DNA of 64,000 nucleotides from Eggerthellaceae bacterium (GTDB lineage Bacteria; Actinomycetota; Coriobacteriia; Coriobacteriales; Eggerthellaceae). The translations under genes were made by a program, and so were the position numbers. Shown piece after piece: positions 8,923-18,091 of the stretch. The notes beneath the pieces are model-generated. The model was given only the letters and a program-made list of their open reading frames with translations. It was not told where the DNA came from and searched no databases. Position 1 is the stretch's first letter. Every line of letters starts with the position of its first letter. The stretch spans positions 1-64,000 of the forward strand of contig WRIR01000003.1 in the NCBI GenBank assembly GCA_009782605.1, in the 5' to 3' direction.

Positions 8923-9685
8923 CGCCTGCCCCGAGGACCAGGCTCCGGCTGCCCTGCAGGCGGCCGCGGGCGACAGCCCGCAGGCCTCGGCAGGGCACGG
9001 GGAGGGCGGCCTGCGGCCTGCGGCGCGGGCCGCAGGCATCACGAGGCGCAGCTTTGCGCTCGGGTGCACCGGCGCCGCGGCGCTCCTTGCCCTGGGCGGG
9101 GCAGTACAGGCCTTCGGCAGCGACGCCCTCGTCCGGCCCCCGGGCGGGCAGGACGAGGGCGCCTTCATCGCGGCGTGCATCCGCTGCGACAAGTGCATCC
9201 AGGCCTGCCCGGAAGGCGCCGTCGTGCCCGCCCCCCTGGAAAAGGGGCTGCTCAACGCCCGCACCCCGACCCTCGACTTCAAGCTGGGGTGGTGCGACTA
9301 CTGCGAGGGGTCGCACGCCGGGGTTCCCCAGTGCGCGGCCCTGTGCCCCACCGAGGCGCTGAGGCTGCCCTCCGGTGCCCGGCCGGAGGACGTCGTTATC
9401 GGCAAGGCCTATATCGTGAGGGAGTGGTGCCTGGCATGGCGCCTTAAGAACTGCCGCATCTGCGTCGATGCGTGCCCCTATGACGCCATCGAGCTCAACG
9501 GCGACGGGCTGCCTGTAGTCCTCCTGGACAAATGCAACGGGTGCGGGCTTTGCGAGAACCTCTGCATTTCCATGATAGGCACCCGGATAGTCGACAAGGC
9601 CACCGACAGGGCCGTCACCGTCAGGCCGACGGCCGTTGTCGAGGGCCTGCTTGCACGGGAGGCCGGGGTCGGGGGCCGACCATGA
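8900..9685 (+). CDS. NapG/MauM-like Tat-dependent ferredoxin
   Basis: About 261 residues. A twin-arginine motif (TRRSFALG) and hydrophobic stretch lie unusually deep, after a ~45-residue Ala/Gly/Pro-rich leader. Four [4Fe-4S] sets follow: CIRCDKCIQAC; CDYC with a distant CAALC; CRICVDAC; CNGCGLCENLC. This is the NapG arrangement, known to move electrons from quinol via NapH to a periplasmic acceptor. The start at 8900 overlaps the chaperone gene by 23 bases; it is uncertain and a GTG further in could be used. The product ends by ATGA overlap with the NapH-like gene. Confidence 0.85.
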   Translation: MTSSKRTDACPEDQAPAALQAAAGDSPQASAGHGEGGLRPAARAAGITRRSFALGCTGAAALLALGGAVQAFGSDALVRPPGGQDEGAFIAACIRCDKCIQACPEGAVVPAPLEKGLLNARTPTLDFKLGWCDYCEGSHAGVPQCAALCPTEALRLPSGARPEDVVIGKAYIVREWCLAWRLKNCRICVDACPYDAIELNGDGLPVVLLDKCNGCGLCENLCISMIGTRIVDKATDRAVTVRPTAVVEGLLAREAGVGGRP

Positions 9686-10587
9686 GGCCCCGTCCCCGCA
9701 TCAAGGCAAAAGACCTCCGGGCACTTGCCATCATCACCGTCGTTGCCGTCATCGCCGTTGCAGGCATGTTCAACAGCGCCCTTTCCGGCGCGGGGAACCT
9801 GTCGTCCTTCGGCTACGGCCTCATCTCGGCCGTATGCCCCCTGGGGGCCGTGGAGGCTATGATAGCGGCGAACACGGTAATCCCCCGCGCCCTCCTGTCC
9901 CTGGGCGTGGTGCTGCTGCTCGCGGTGCTCTTCGGGCGGGCCTTCTGCGCCTGGGTATGCCCCGCCCCCCTGCTGCAGCGCTGGTTCCCGGGCCGCCGGG
10001 GCACGAAGAACGGCTCAAGCGGCCAAGACGGCCCAGATGGGGAAGGCGGGCAGCCCGGGCCCGGGGCCCCTGCCTCGGACTCGCGGGCCTACCGTCTCAT
10101 GCGCAGCGTCGGCTTCGACTCCCGCTATATCGTGCTCGGCGGCGCGCTCGTCTCCACGGCAGCCTTCGGCTTCCCGGTCTTTTGCCTTGTCTGCCCCGTC
10201 GGCCTCGTCTTCGCCACCATATTCGCGGTCTTCCGCCTCTTCGCGTTCGGCGAGCTCACCGTGACGCTGCTGGCCTTCCCCATCATCCTCGTCCTGGAGC
10301 TCGTCGTGTTCAGGAAATGGTGCACGAGGATATGCCCCTTAGGCGCGCTGGTCTCCCTCATGGCAGCCGCGAACCGCTTCTTCAGGGTCAGCTGGGACGA
10401 GTCGAAGTGCCTGGAGGCCACGCAGGGCATGCGGTGCTCGCTGTGCCACAAGGCCTGCTCGCGGGAGAAGGTGGACCCGCGCGGCAAGGAGCCTGCGGCG
10501 AGGGGCCCGAACAGCTGCACGAAATGCCGCGAGTGCACAGACGCCTGCCCCGCCAAGGCCATCAGCTTCCCCTTCCTGTCCGAATAG
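9682..10587 (+). CDS. NapH-like membrane polyferredoxin
   Basis: A 301-residue membrane protein with about four to five transmembrane segments. It has the conserved Cys motifs of the NapH/YccM family (AVCPLG near 45, CAWVCP near 90, CLVCPVG, CTRICPLG). Two C-terminal [4Fe-4S] sets follow: one contains CSLCHKAC, the other is CTKCRECTDAC. NapH proteins oxidise menaquinol and pass electrons to NapG. Together with the DmsC-like anchor this gives the operon two potential quinol-facing modules, which is unusual for a simple DmsABC. A short variable loop rich in Gly/Asp lies at ~105-130. Confidence 0.87.
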   Translation: MRPRPRIKAKDLRALAIITVVAVIAVAGMFNSALSGAGNLSSFGYGLISAVCPLGAVEAMIAANTVIPRALLSLGVVLLLAVLFGRAFCAWVCPAPLLQRWFPGRRGTKNGSSGQDGPDGEGGQPGPGAPASDSRAYRLMRSVGFDSRYIVLGGALVSTAAFGFPVFCLVCPVGLVFATIFAVFRLFAFGELTVTLLAFPIILVLELVVFRKWCTRICPLGALVSLMAAANRFFRVSWDESKCLEATQGMRCSLCHKACSREKVDPRGKEPAARGPNSCTKCRECTDACPAKAISFPFLSE

Positions 10588-10742
10588 CACAAAAAGGGAG
10601 TGCAATTCCTGTCGGGCGCACAAGGAGATAGAAGCTCCCGCGGCAAGCCCCCCCCCCCTCTCCATGAGGCCCCGTGAGGCGCCACCGCCAAAAAAACCGC
10701 TGCAGGGGGGAGGTGAGATACACGAAAAGGGAAAAATCACCC

Positions 10743-10769
10743 TGGACATAAGCCGAAGGTCTTTATAGT
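10743..10769 (+). promoter_or_regulatory. Candidate promoter for LysR gene at 10859
   Basis: TGGACA (10743-10748) and TATAGT (10764-10769) are separated by 15 bases, slightly short but plausible. The intergenic region from 10588 also contains C-rich and A-rich runs but no clear terminator for the upstream operon. Confidence 0.35.
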
Positions 10770-10858
10770 GTGGTGCCCCATAGGGCAGCGATCCGGATGG
10801 GAGGATCGGCCACCGAAGGCGCGGACCCCTGTCCGTGCAGGTTTTCAAGGGAGGGTCA

Positions 10859-11758
10859 TTGAACCTGGAGCATTGCAAGGAGCTTATCGTCCTTTCCGAG
10901 CTCTTGAACTTCAGCAAGGCGGCAGAAAAGCTCTACATCACCCAATCGACCCTCAGCAAGCATGTCGCATCCGCCGAGAAAGAGGCCGGCTTCCGCATCT
11001 TCAACAGGACCACGGCGCACGTCGCGCTGACCGACAAGGGGAAGGTCTACATAGAATACATCCGCCAGGCGGTCGAGAAGTACGAGCTTGCCATATCCCC
11101 GGGGAAGAACCGGAAGGACCCGTCGAAGACGCAGATCAGGGTTGCGGGGCCCCTATCCAGCGAAGGGCTGATGACCCCCCTCCTTGCCGCCTCTGCCGAC
11201 ATGCACGCAAAGGGCTTCGAGATACAGACCTTCTTCAGCGACACCGGGGTGCGCGACGTTGCCGACAAGGTCCGCAATCACCTGATAGACATCGCCTTGG
11301 CCCTGCGCTACCGCGACAGGGAAAGCGGGCTTGAGCGCCACCGCGTCTGCGACATCCCCTTCGGGATAGTGTGCCACAAGACCCACTCCCTGGCCGCAGC
11401 CAAGCGCGTGCGGTTCGAGGACCTCGTCGGGGAGCGGCTTATCACCCATCCGCTCGCCGAGCATGACGACTACCACAACTTCGTGGGCCGCGTCTGCGCG
11501 AAGCACGGCATTGCCCCGCTCGCGCTCCACCTGGAAGAGAACTTCCTGTGCTTCCCCGACCAGGCCGACGCCGTCGTGCTCGGCGTGCACGCCCTCGATT
11601 ACTCCCGCTACGGCGACACCCATGCCGCACGGGCGCTCGACGAGCGGGGCGACCTCTTCACCGTCGACGTCATCCGCCGCGCAAACGAGGCAGACCCGGC
11701 GATCTGCGCCTTCTTCGAGGCGGTGAAGGCCGCCCCGGCCCCCCGGCGGCAGTCCTAA
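10859..11758 (+). CDS. LysR-family transcriptional regulator
   Basis: About 299 residues. The HTH is NFSKAAEKLYITQSTLSKHV near residues 16-35, followed by a LysR-like effector domain. A TTG at 10859 fits best because AGGGAGGG ends just upstream and the HTH then begins at the family's usual distance; a GTG at 10835 is the alternative. It follows the respiratory operon on the same strand behind its own promoter-like sequence and faces pta tail to tail. It may sense a substrate of the molybdoenzyme, but nothing in the sequence proves this. Confidence 0.85.
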   Translation: MNLEHCKELIVLSELLNFSKAAEKLYITQSTLSKHVASAEKEAGFRIFNRTTAHVALTDKGKVYIEYIRQAVEKYELAISPGKNRKDPSKTQIRVAGPLSSEGLMTPLLAASADMHAKGFEIQTFFSDTGVRDVADKVRNHLIDIALALRYRDRESGLERHRVCDIPFGIVCHKTHSLAAAKRVRFEDLVGERLITHPLAEHDDYHNFVGRVCAKHGIAPLALHLEENFLCFPDQADAVVLGVHALDYSRYGDTHAARALDERGDLFTVDVIRRANEADPAICAFFEAVKAAPAPRRQS

Positions 11759-11808
11759 ATGGCAGCCCCCGGCCCGCAGACCCCAGGCCCCAAGCCCGCA
11801 GGGGGGCG

Positions 11809-12804
11809 CTATCCCTCCTGCGCGATGGCCTGCACGCAGGTGATGCCGATGACGCCGACGATGTCGTCTGCGGTGCAGCCGCGGGAAAGGTCGTTGACGG
11901 GCGCGGCGATGCCTTGGGTGATGGGCCCGTAGGCGTCGGCCTTCGCCAGCCGCTGGGTCAGCTTGTAGCCGATGTTGCCGGCGTCGAGGTCGGGGAACAC
12001 GAGCACGTTCGCCTTCCCGGCAACGGGGGAGTCGGGCGCCTTTGCGGCCCCGACCGACCCGACGATGGCAGCGTCGAGCTGGAGCTCGCCGTCGAGTGCG
12101 AGGCCGGGGGCGAGCCCCTTTGCGATTGCGGTCGCCTCGATGACCTTGTTGGCGTCGTCGTTCTTGGCCGACCCGTAGCTTGAGTGCGAGAGCATCGCCA
12201 CGACGGGCTCGGTGCCGACGAGGGTCTTCCACGAGCCCGCCGAGCTGAGGGCGATGTGCGCAAGCCGCTCGGCGTCGGGCTGCACCTCAAGCCCGGAGTC
12301 GGCGAAGATGAAGATGCCGTTTTCGCCATAGGCGCAGTCGGGCACAACCATGACGAAGAAGGCGCTTACCAGCTTGATGCCCGGGGCCGTCTTGAGTATC
12401 TGCAGGCAGGGGCGCAGCACGTCGCCCGTCGAATGGCAGGCGCCGGCGACCATGCCGTCGGCGGCGCCGGTCTTCACGAGCATGACCCCGTAATAGAGCA
12501 CGTCGTCCATGAGCGCGAGTGCAGCGTCCCTTTCAAGCCCCTTGTCCTTGCGAAGCCCGTAGAGGGCTTCGGCGAGGTTTTCGCGGTCTTCGGCCGTGCG
12601 CGGGTCGATAATCCGGGCGCCGTCGAGTCGGTAGGGGCTTGCCGCGATTCCTGCGGCGTCCCCGAGGATGACAAGGTCGGCGATGCCCTCGGCAAGTATC
12701 TTCTCGGCAGCCTCAAGCGTGCGGATGTCGTCCCCCTCGGGCAAGACGATGGTCTGCCTGTCAGCCTTCGCGCGTGTTAGGATGGAGTCAAGGAAAGTGC
12801 TCAT
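11809..12804 (-). CDS. pta: Phosphate acetyltransferase
   Basis: A 331-residue enzyme converting acetyl-CoA and phosphate to acetyl phosphate and CoA in the cytoplasm. The single-domain Pta length (~330) matches. Recognisable conserved stretches are VLPEGDDIRTLEAA at the N-terminus, ADGMVAGACHSTGDVLRP near 117-134, and NVLVFPDLDAGNIGYKLTQR near 268-287. The ATG is preceded by AAGGACG. No acetate kinase gene is adjacent, although acetate formation with ATP gain would need one elsewhere. It is convergent with the LysR gene. Confidence 0.95.
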   Translation of the reverse strand: MSTFLDSILTRAKADRQTIVLPEGDDIRTLEAAEKILAEGIADLVILGDAAGIAASPYRLDGARIIDPRTAEDRENLAEALYGLRKDKGLERDAALALMDDVLYYGVMLVKTGAADGMVAGACHSTGDVLRPCLQILKTAPGIKLVSAFFVMVVPDCAYGENGIFIFADSGLEVQPDAERLAHIALSSAGSWKTLVGTEPVVAMLSHSSYGSAKNDDANKVIEATAIAKGLAPGLALDGELQLDAAIVGSVGAAKAPDSPVAGKANVLVFPDLDAGNIGYKLTQRLAKADAYGPITQGIAAPVNDLSRGCTADDIVGVIGITCVQAIAQEG

Positions 12805-12963
12805 GGTCGTCCTTTCGTCGAATTGTCTGCTTTGTATGATAATCCAAACAAGTTTCTCCGATGAACGGTAAAATGCAACACGGCATGATATTGGCGATAA
12901 CCGTCACAGCGGCGGGGGGCGCCTACCTATACACGTGAAACCACAGAGGCAGGGAGTGCAGGA

Positions 12964-14175
12964 GTGCAGGAATGCGACTTTAAGAGCGTCAAGATAGCCG
13001 ACTACGATGCCCTTGTCGTCGGGAGCGGCTTTGCCGGCAGCGTCGTCGCCCGGGAGCTTGCCGAGCGCAGGGGTGCCCGGGTGCTCATCTTAGAGAAGCG
13101 CGGCCATATCGGCGGCAACATGTATGACGAAATCGACGGCTCCGGGGTGCTGGTGCACCGCTACGGCCCCCATATCTTCCACACCAACGATCGGCGCGCC
13201 TTCGACTACGTCAGGCGCTTCACCGAATGGCGCGACTACGAGCACGAGGTCCTGGCCGACTGGCACGGCATCTACATCCCCGTCCCCTTCAACAAGAACT
13301 CGATGGAGGCCGTCTTCGGCACGAAGAAGGCGGCAAGCCTCATCGGCAAGCTCGTCGCGACCTTCGGCGACGAGCGCAAGGTGACGATCAACGAGCTGCG
13401 GGGCATCGAGGACCCCGAGCTGGCCGAGATCGCCGACTTCGTCTACGAGAACGTCTTCCTGCACTACACGCAAAAGCAGTGGGGGGTGACCCCTGAAGAG
13501 GTCGACCCGAGCGTCACGGCCCGCGTGCCCGTGTTCGTCTCCCGCGACAACCGCTACTTCCAGGACGCATACCAGGGCATGCCCCGGGATGGCTACACCG
13601 CGCTCTTCGAGAGGATGCTCGACCACCCCGGCATCGACGTGTGCCTCGGGGTCGACGCGGAGAGCGTCCTCGGCCTCGAGTTCGAGGCTGGCGGCGAGAA
13701 TGCGCCTCTAGAGGGCATCGACGTCAAGGGCGTCCCCTTTGCGGGGCCCATCGTGTACACGGGGCCGCTCGACGAGCTCTTCTTAGCCCGCTTCGGCCGC
13801 CTTCCCTACCGCAGCCTCGACTTTCGCTACGAGACCCACGACTGCGACCGGATGCTGCCCTGCGGGACGGTGAACTTCACGGTGAGCGAGGACTACACGC
13901 GCATCACCGAGTTCAAGCACCTGACCGGGCAGGTAAACGACACGACGACCATTATGAAGGAGTACCCGCACGCCTACGACGACCCGCGCAGGCAGACGCC
14001 CTACTATGCGATCATCAACGAGGAGAACAACGCCCACTACGACCGCTACGTGCAGCTGACCCGCAAGCTCGACAACTTCTACCTCATAGGCCGCCTGGCC
14101 GAGTACCGCTACTACAACATGGACCAGATAATCAGCCGCGCCCTCGACCTCGCCGACGAGCTCTGCCGCCCGTGA
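12964..14175 (+). CDS. glf: UDP-galactopyranose mutase
   Basis: A 403-residue FAD enzyme converting UDP-galactopyranose to UDP-galactofuranose for surface glycans. The dinucleotide-binding motif GSGFAGSVVARELAE is at ~20-34. The family hallmark HIGGNMYDE follows, with the YGPHIFHT region near 68 and the C-terminal IGRLAEYRYYNMDQ. The start is a GTG preceded by a GGAG-rich stretch. A family 2 glycosyltransferase follows within 60 bases, consistent with use of galactofuranose in a cell-surface polymer. Confidence 0.95.
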   Translation: MQECDFKSVKIADYDALVVGSGFAGSVVARELAERRGARVLILEKRGHIGGNMYDEIDGSGVLVHRYGPHIFHTNDRRAFDYVRRFTEWRDYEHEVLADWHGIYIPVPFNKNSMEAVFGTKKAASLIGKLVATFGDERKVTINELRGIEDPELAEIADFVYENVFLHYTQKQWGVTPEEVDPSVTARVPVFVSRDNRYFQDAYQGMPRDGYTALFERMLDHPGIDVCLGVDAESVLGLEFEAGGENAPLEGIDVKGVPFAGPIVYTGPLDELFLARFGRLPYRSLDFRYETHDCDRMLPCGTVNFTVSEDYTRITEFKHLTGQVNDTTTIMKEYPHAYDDPRRQTPYYAIINEENNAHYDRYVQLTRKLDNFYLIGRLAEYRYYNMDQIISRALDLADELCRP

Positions 14176-14230
14176 CCGTCGTGTGCATATCCGCCCGGTG
14201 CATCCAACGAAAGAGGGGGAATACCCTGGC

Positions 14231-15253
14231 ATGAAGACAATATCCTTCGTGGTTCCCTGCTATAACTCCGCGTCCTACATGGACGTCTGCATCGAGTCCC
14301 TCCTTGCCTGTGGCGACGACATCGAGATCATCATCGTCGATGACGGCTCGACGAAGGACAACACCGCTGCGAGGGCCGACGCATGGCAGGTGCGCCACCC
14401 CCAGGTGGTCCGGGCAATCCACAAGGAGAACGGCGGCCACGGCTCGGCGGTGAATACCGGCCTTGCCGCAGCCGAGGGCCGCTATTTCAAGGTGGTCGAC
14501 TCCGACGACTGGCTGGACACGCCCGCCATGGAAAGCGTCATGGCCTACCTGCGCCACCAGGAGGGACGCCCCCGGCCCACCGACCTGGTAATCGCCAACT
14601 ACGTGTACGAGAAAATACACGAGAACGCCCAGACCACCATCCGCTACCGGGGCGTGCTGCCCGTCGGGCGTGAGTTCGGCTGGGGAGAGATAGGCCGCTT
14701 CGGGCAGAGCAAGAACCTCCTGATGCATTCGGTTATCTATCGCACGGCGCTTCTGAAGGAAATGGCCCTCACGCTTCCCGAGCACTGCTTCTACGTCGAC
14801 AACATCTTCGTCTATGTCCCCTTGCCCCAGGTAGAGACCCTCTACTACCTTGATGTCGACATGTACCGCTACTTTATCGGCCGTGAGGGGCAAAGCGTCA
14901 CCGAAGGCGTGATGATGTCGCGCATCGACCAGCAGCTCCACGTCACACGCACCATGATAGACGCAGTCCGCCTCCCCGACGATGTTCCCGACGAGCGCCT
15001 TGCGGTCTATATGGAAGGCTACCTTGCGATGATGATGGGCATCTGTTCGATTTTCCTGCGGATGCACGGCGACGAGGAGTCCGAGCGCAAGCGGTGGGAG
15101 ATATGGGACTACCTGGAAGCGCGGGACCCGGCGCTGTACAAGCGCGTCCGCTCGCGTGCCATCAACCGGCTCGCGAACCTGCCGGGCGGGGCGGGGCGCC
15201 TGCTTGCGCTTGTCTGCTACCGCCTTGCCCGGATGGTGTTCAAGTTCAACTGA
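14231..15253 (+). CDS. Family 2 glycosyltransferase
   Basis: A 340-residue GT-A fold enzyme. The N-terminal SFVVPCYNSASYMDVCIESL and IIIVDDGSTKDNT are the nucleotide-sugar-binding start of GT2. DSDDWLD (about residues 92-98) is the metal-binding DxD region, and a helical C-terminal part follows. There is no obvious transmembrane segment apart from a weakly hydrophobic C-terminus. I chose the ATG at 14231, which opens directly on the GT2 core. The acceptor is unknown; pairing with glf suggests galactofuranose transfer. Confidence 0.87.
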   Translation: MKTISFVVPCYNSASYMDVCIESLLACGDDIEIIIVDDGSTKDNTAARADAWQVRHPQVVRAIHKENGGHGSAVNTGLAAAEGRYFKVVDSDDWLDTPAMESVMAYLRHQEGRPRPTDLVIANYVYEKIHENAQTTIRYRGVLPVGREFGWGEIGRFGQSKNLLMHSVIYRTALLKEMALTLPEHCFYVDNIFVYVPLPQVETLYYLDVDMYRYFIGREGQSVTEGVMMSRIDQQLHVTRTMIDAVRLPDDVPDERLAVYMEGYLAMMMGICSIFLRMHGDEESERKRWEIWDYLEARDPALYKRVRSRAINRLANLPGGAGRLLALVCYRLARMVFKFN

Positions 15254-15345
15254 GGCCCACCAGCTTGGGGCCTGCGAGCTCGGGCCCGGGGGTGCCCGAC
15301 CCGTCCCGAAAGGGCAGGAGAGGGCACCTGCGCACCAGGATGTGC

Positions 15346-16686
15346 CTACTTGTAGTCCGCGGGGTTCTTTGAGCCCGAGCCGGTCGTGCGCATCCGTGTC
15401 GCCATCTCGTGGCCGAATTGCACGGCATCCTCGCCGAAGCGCTCGCGCACCTGGTCGGTCGCGCGAAGGAGCCCGCTGCGCTTATCGGCATCCTCCAAGA
15501 TCGGCCTGTGCGCCCGGGCGCCCCCTGCCTGAACCTTGCCGTTTTCGTCAGGTGGAAGCTCGAAGAGGCGCTCCTGGGCCGCCTCGCCCTCGTCGAACCC
15601 GCTCATGCCAACCCCGAGCAGGCGGACCGGTATCCCCGGCCGCCAGACCTCCCGCACCATAGCGAAGAGCAAAGGGGCGAAGAGCAGATCGTCGTCACTG
15701 GCTTCCTCAAGGCGCCTCTGGACGCTTTTCACACTGCGGTCGTCGAAACGCACCTTCAGGCTGAGGGTATGGCCGCGCAGGCCCTTTACCCGCAGGCGCC
15801 GCCCGACTTTTGAGGCGATGCTCGCAAGGACGGAGTCGACCTCGTCGGACGTGGTGAGGTCGCTTGCAAAGCTTATCTCGTTGGACACGGATTTTACCTT
15901 GTCGTCGGCCTCGACAGGCGCGTCGTCGCAGCCCTTGGCCCGGACGTGCATTGTGGCCCCGTTCTTCCCGAAGAGGCGCTTGAGGAAGGGGAGCCCTGCT
16001 TCGGCCAGCCCGCCCAGGGTCTCGATGCCGTGCCGGTGCAGCTCGCGTTCGGCCGCGGCGCCGATGCCGCTCAAGGCCCGGACGGGCAGGGGGGCCAGGA
16101 AGGCCTTCTCGCAGCCGGGGTAGACGACGGTGAGCCCGCGTGGCTTGTCCATGTCGGAGGCTATCTTCGCTACGGTCTTCGAGGTTCCCAGCCCTATAGA
16201 GCAGGTCAGGCCAAACGCCTCGACCCTGTCTTGGATACGCTGGGCGACAGCCACCGGATGCTCGGTGTTATGGGCGGTGGGGCTGACATCGACAAAGGCC
16301 TCGTCGATGCTCACCTGCTGGACGAAGGGGCTTTCCCGGTCGAGGACCTCCATGACGCGCCGCGACATCTCGCGATAGCGCCCATGGTTGCCTTGCGTCC
16401 AGATGGCGTCGGGGCACAGCGTCCGCGCCGTGGAGGCGGGCATTGCCGAGCGCACGCCGAAGGCACGCGCCTCATAGGAGGCGGCCGCCACGACCCCGCG
16501 CTTGTCCGCGTCCCCGCCGACGACGACCGGCTTTCCCCGCCATGCGGGATGGTCCAGCTGCTCGACGGAGGCAAAGAAGGCATCGAGGTCGACCAGGAGG
16601 ATGGCGGGGCCGGCCCACGGCTCGAAGGACGGCTTTCCAGCCGGCTCGGGGCCCAGGGCTTCCTTGTCCGAAAAAGTTCTATCCAT
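15346..16686 (-). CDS. dinB: DNA polymerase IV (Y-family)
   Basis: About 446 residues. ILLVDLDAFFASVEQ carries the first catalytic aspartates, VSIDEAFVDVS the second acidic pair, and the YEARAFGVRSAMP segment is typical of DinB. A Lys/Arg-rich little-finger domain follows. The ATG at 16686 gives a ~27-residue lead before the catalytic core; an ATG 50 codons upstream is open but would add untypical sequence. No GAACnnnnGTTC LexA box of the kind before lexA (54531) lies upstream, so SOS control is not evident. The C-terminal tail is rich in Arg/Gly/Ser and lacks a clear canonical clamp-binding peptide. Confidence 0.92.
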   Translation of the reverse strand: MDRTFSDKEALGPEPAGKPSFEPWAGPAILLVDLDAFFASVEQLDHPAWRGKPVVVGGDADKRGVVAAASYEARAFGVRSAMPASTARTLCPDAIWTQGNHGRYREMSRRVMEVLDRESPFVQQVSIDEAFVDVSPTAHNTEHPVAVAQRIQDRVEAFGLTCSIGLGTSKTVAKIASDMDKPRGLTVVYPGCEKAFLAPLPVRALSGIGAAAERELHRHGIETLGGLAEAGLPFLKRLFGKNGATMHVRAKGCDDAPVEADDKVKSVSNEISFASDLTTSDEVDSVLASIASKVGRRLRVKGLRGHTLSLKVRFDDRSVKSVQRRLEEASDDDLLFAPLLFAMVREVWRPGIPVRLLGVGMSGFDEGEAAQERLFELPPDENGKVQAGGARAHRPILEDADKRSGLLRATDQVRERFGEDAVQFGHEMATRMRTTGSGSKNPADYK

Positions 16687-16813
16687 TGCAGGAAATAGTC
16701 TAACATGTGGCGCCCCGGCTCCGCGATATATGCTAGGATGTTCTTCCTTTGTTGCCTCGCAGGGCTTGTGCCTTTTACTGGTAGAGAGAACGGCGCGAAG
16801 GGAAAGGTCTTCC

Positions 16814-17947
16814 ATGACGGCTTTGTTTGGCCCCAAATCGCATACCGATGTCCGCGAGGTTTCGGCCGTGACCCTCGACCAGGACCTCTATCTTCCCTAC
16901 GAACTCCGGACAGAGCTGAGCTGGATAGACTTCTCGGGTACCAACAACCCTCTGGGCACCCCGCAGTCCTTTGTGCGCGTGATGCACTCGGCGCTTGTCG
17001 ACGGGGGGCTCGGCTTCGTCCCCGACCGCGAGGCGCGCAAGTTCCGCAGCATCCTCGCGCGCCGCTTTGAGCTGAAGCCGGAGTCGTTCTTATGCGGCAC
17101 CACGACAAGCGAGATGATACGGGTCGCGGCGCAGACCTTCCAGCCCGGTGCGGTCGGCGTGTGCGTCCCTACGCTGTCGGCATCCCTCAACGCGGTCATC
17201 AACGCCGGGCACGAGGTTGTGGAACTGGCCAACCGCCATACCTTCGTTGTGCCTGATGCCTCGACTGCACGGCGCAACGGCGTCGTCTTCGATGCGGCGA
17301 TGCTGGCAAACCCCACCTATCCGACAAGCCGCCTCCTTCCGAGGACGACCCTGGCCAATTACCTTGAGAGCTGCAAGTGGGTCATCGTCGACGAGAGCCT
17401 GATAGAGCTTACCTTGGGCGGGGAGAGCATGGTCCCGCTCACCGAATCCTACCGCAACCTCGTCATCGTGAGGTCCCTCTCGCATTCCTTTGCGATGCCG
17501 GGCGTGCCCATCAGTTACTGTGTCGCGCATCCGGACACGATAGAGCAGATGCAGCATTTCCACGACAGTTCGAGCATTTCCATGTTCGCCGAGGTCCTGG
17601 CAGAGGTGGCCGCCTCGGAAGAGGAGCACATCGAGAACGCGCGCGAGCTGCTTGAGACCGAGATCCCCTGGATGCAGTGCATGCTGAACCTCATCCCCGG
17701 GATACACATCTTTCCCGCCGAGGCGAACTTCGTCATGTGCTCCTACGAGCGGGGCGACGTGCCCGACCTCGCGCTCGGCGACACCGACGAGCTCGTCTCC
17801 CGCCTCCAGCTGGCAGGCTTCCTCGTGAAGAAGCTCGAAGGGATGCCGGGCATCATGGATTCCAAGCATTTCTGCGTCGCAGTACGCACCCGGGAGGAAA
17901 ACACACGCTTCCTCCAGGCCCTGCGGGAGATCATAACCCTTCACTGA
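16814..17947 (+). CDS. Aminotransferase-fold protein lacking the PLP lysine (pseudoenzyme candidate)
   Basis: A 377-residue protein resembling HisC/CobD-type fold I aminotransferases over its whole length. The C-terminal VRTREENTRFLQAL matches the family's substrate-carboxylate region and VIVDES keeps the cofactor Asp. The Schiff-base lysine region reads VRSLSHSFAMPGVPISY (codons tcg cat tcc at ~17488), where active enzymes have S-[K]-x-[FYA]. Lys is replaced by His, the following GLR arginine by Pro, and the NPNNPTG loop by NPTYPTS. This suggests a non-catalytic or atypical role. It starts at ATG 16814 and is divergent from dinB. Confidence 0.8.
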   Translation: MTALFGPKSHTDVREVSAVTLDQDLYLPYELRTELSWIDFSGTNNPLGTPQSFVRVMHSALVDGGLGFVPDREARKFRSILARRFELKPESFLCGTTTSEMIRVAAQTFQPGAVGVCVPTLSASLNAVINAGHEVVELANRHTFVVPDASTARRNGVVFDAAMLANPTYPTSRLLPRTTLANYLESCKWVIVDESLIELTLGGESMVPLTESYRNLVIVRSLSHSFAMPGVPISYCVAHPDTIEQMQHFHDSSSISMFAEVLAEVAASEEEHIENARELLETEIPWMQCMLNLIPGIHIFPAEANFVMCSYERGDVPDLALGDTDELVSRLQLAGFLVKKLEGMPGIMDSKHFCVAVRTREENTRFLQALREIITLH

Positions 17948-18091
17948 CGGGCCCTGTGCGTCGTGTCCCCGATACCTGCCCCGGTACCTGCCGACTTCGC
18001 AACAGCCGCCTCCCTAACTGCCTGGCTTCGCGGCTGTCGGGCTTACGGCCGGGTGCGCTGATGCCGTGCAGGCAAGGGCTGGGATCCTGCG

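Noticed and set aside
16687-16813. LexA box for dinB
   Set aside because: No GAACnnnnGTTC-like sequence is visible between dinB and the divergent gene.
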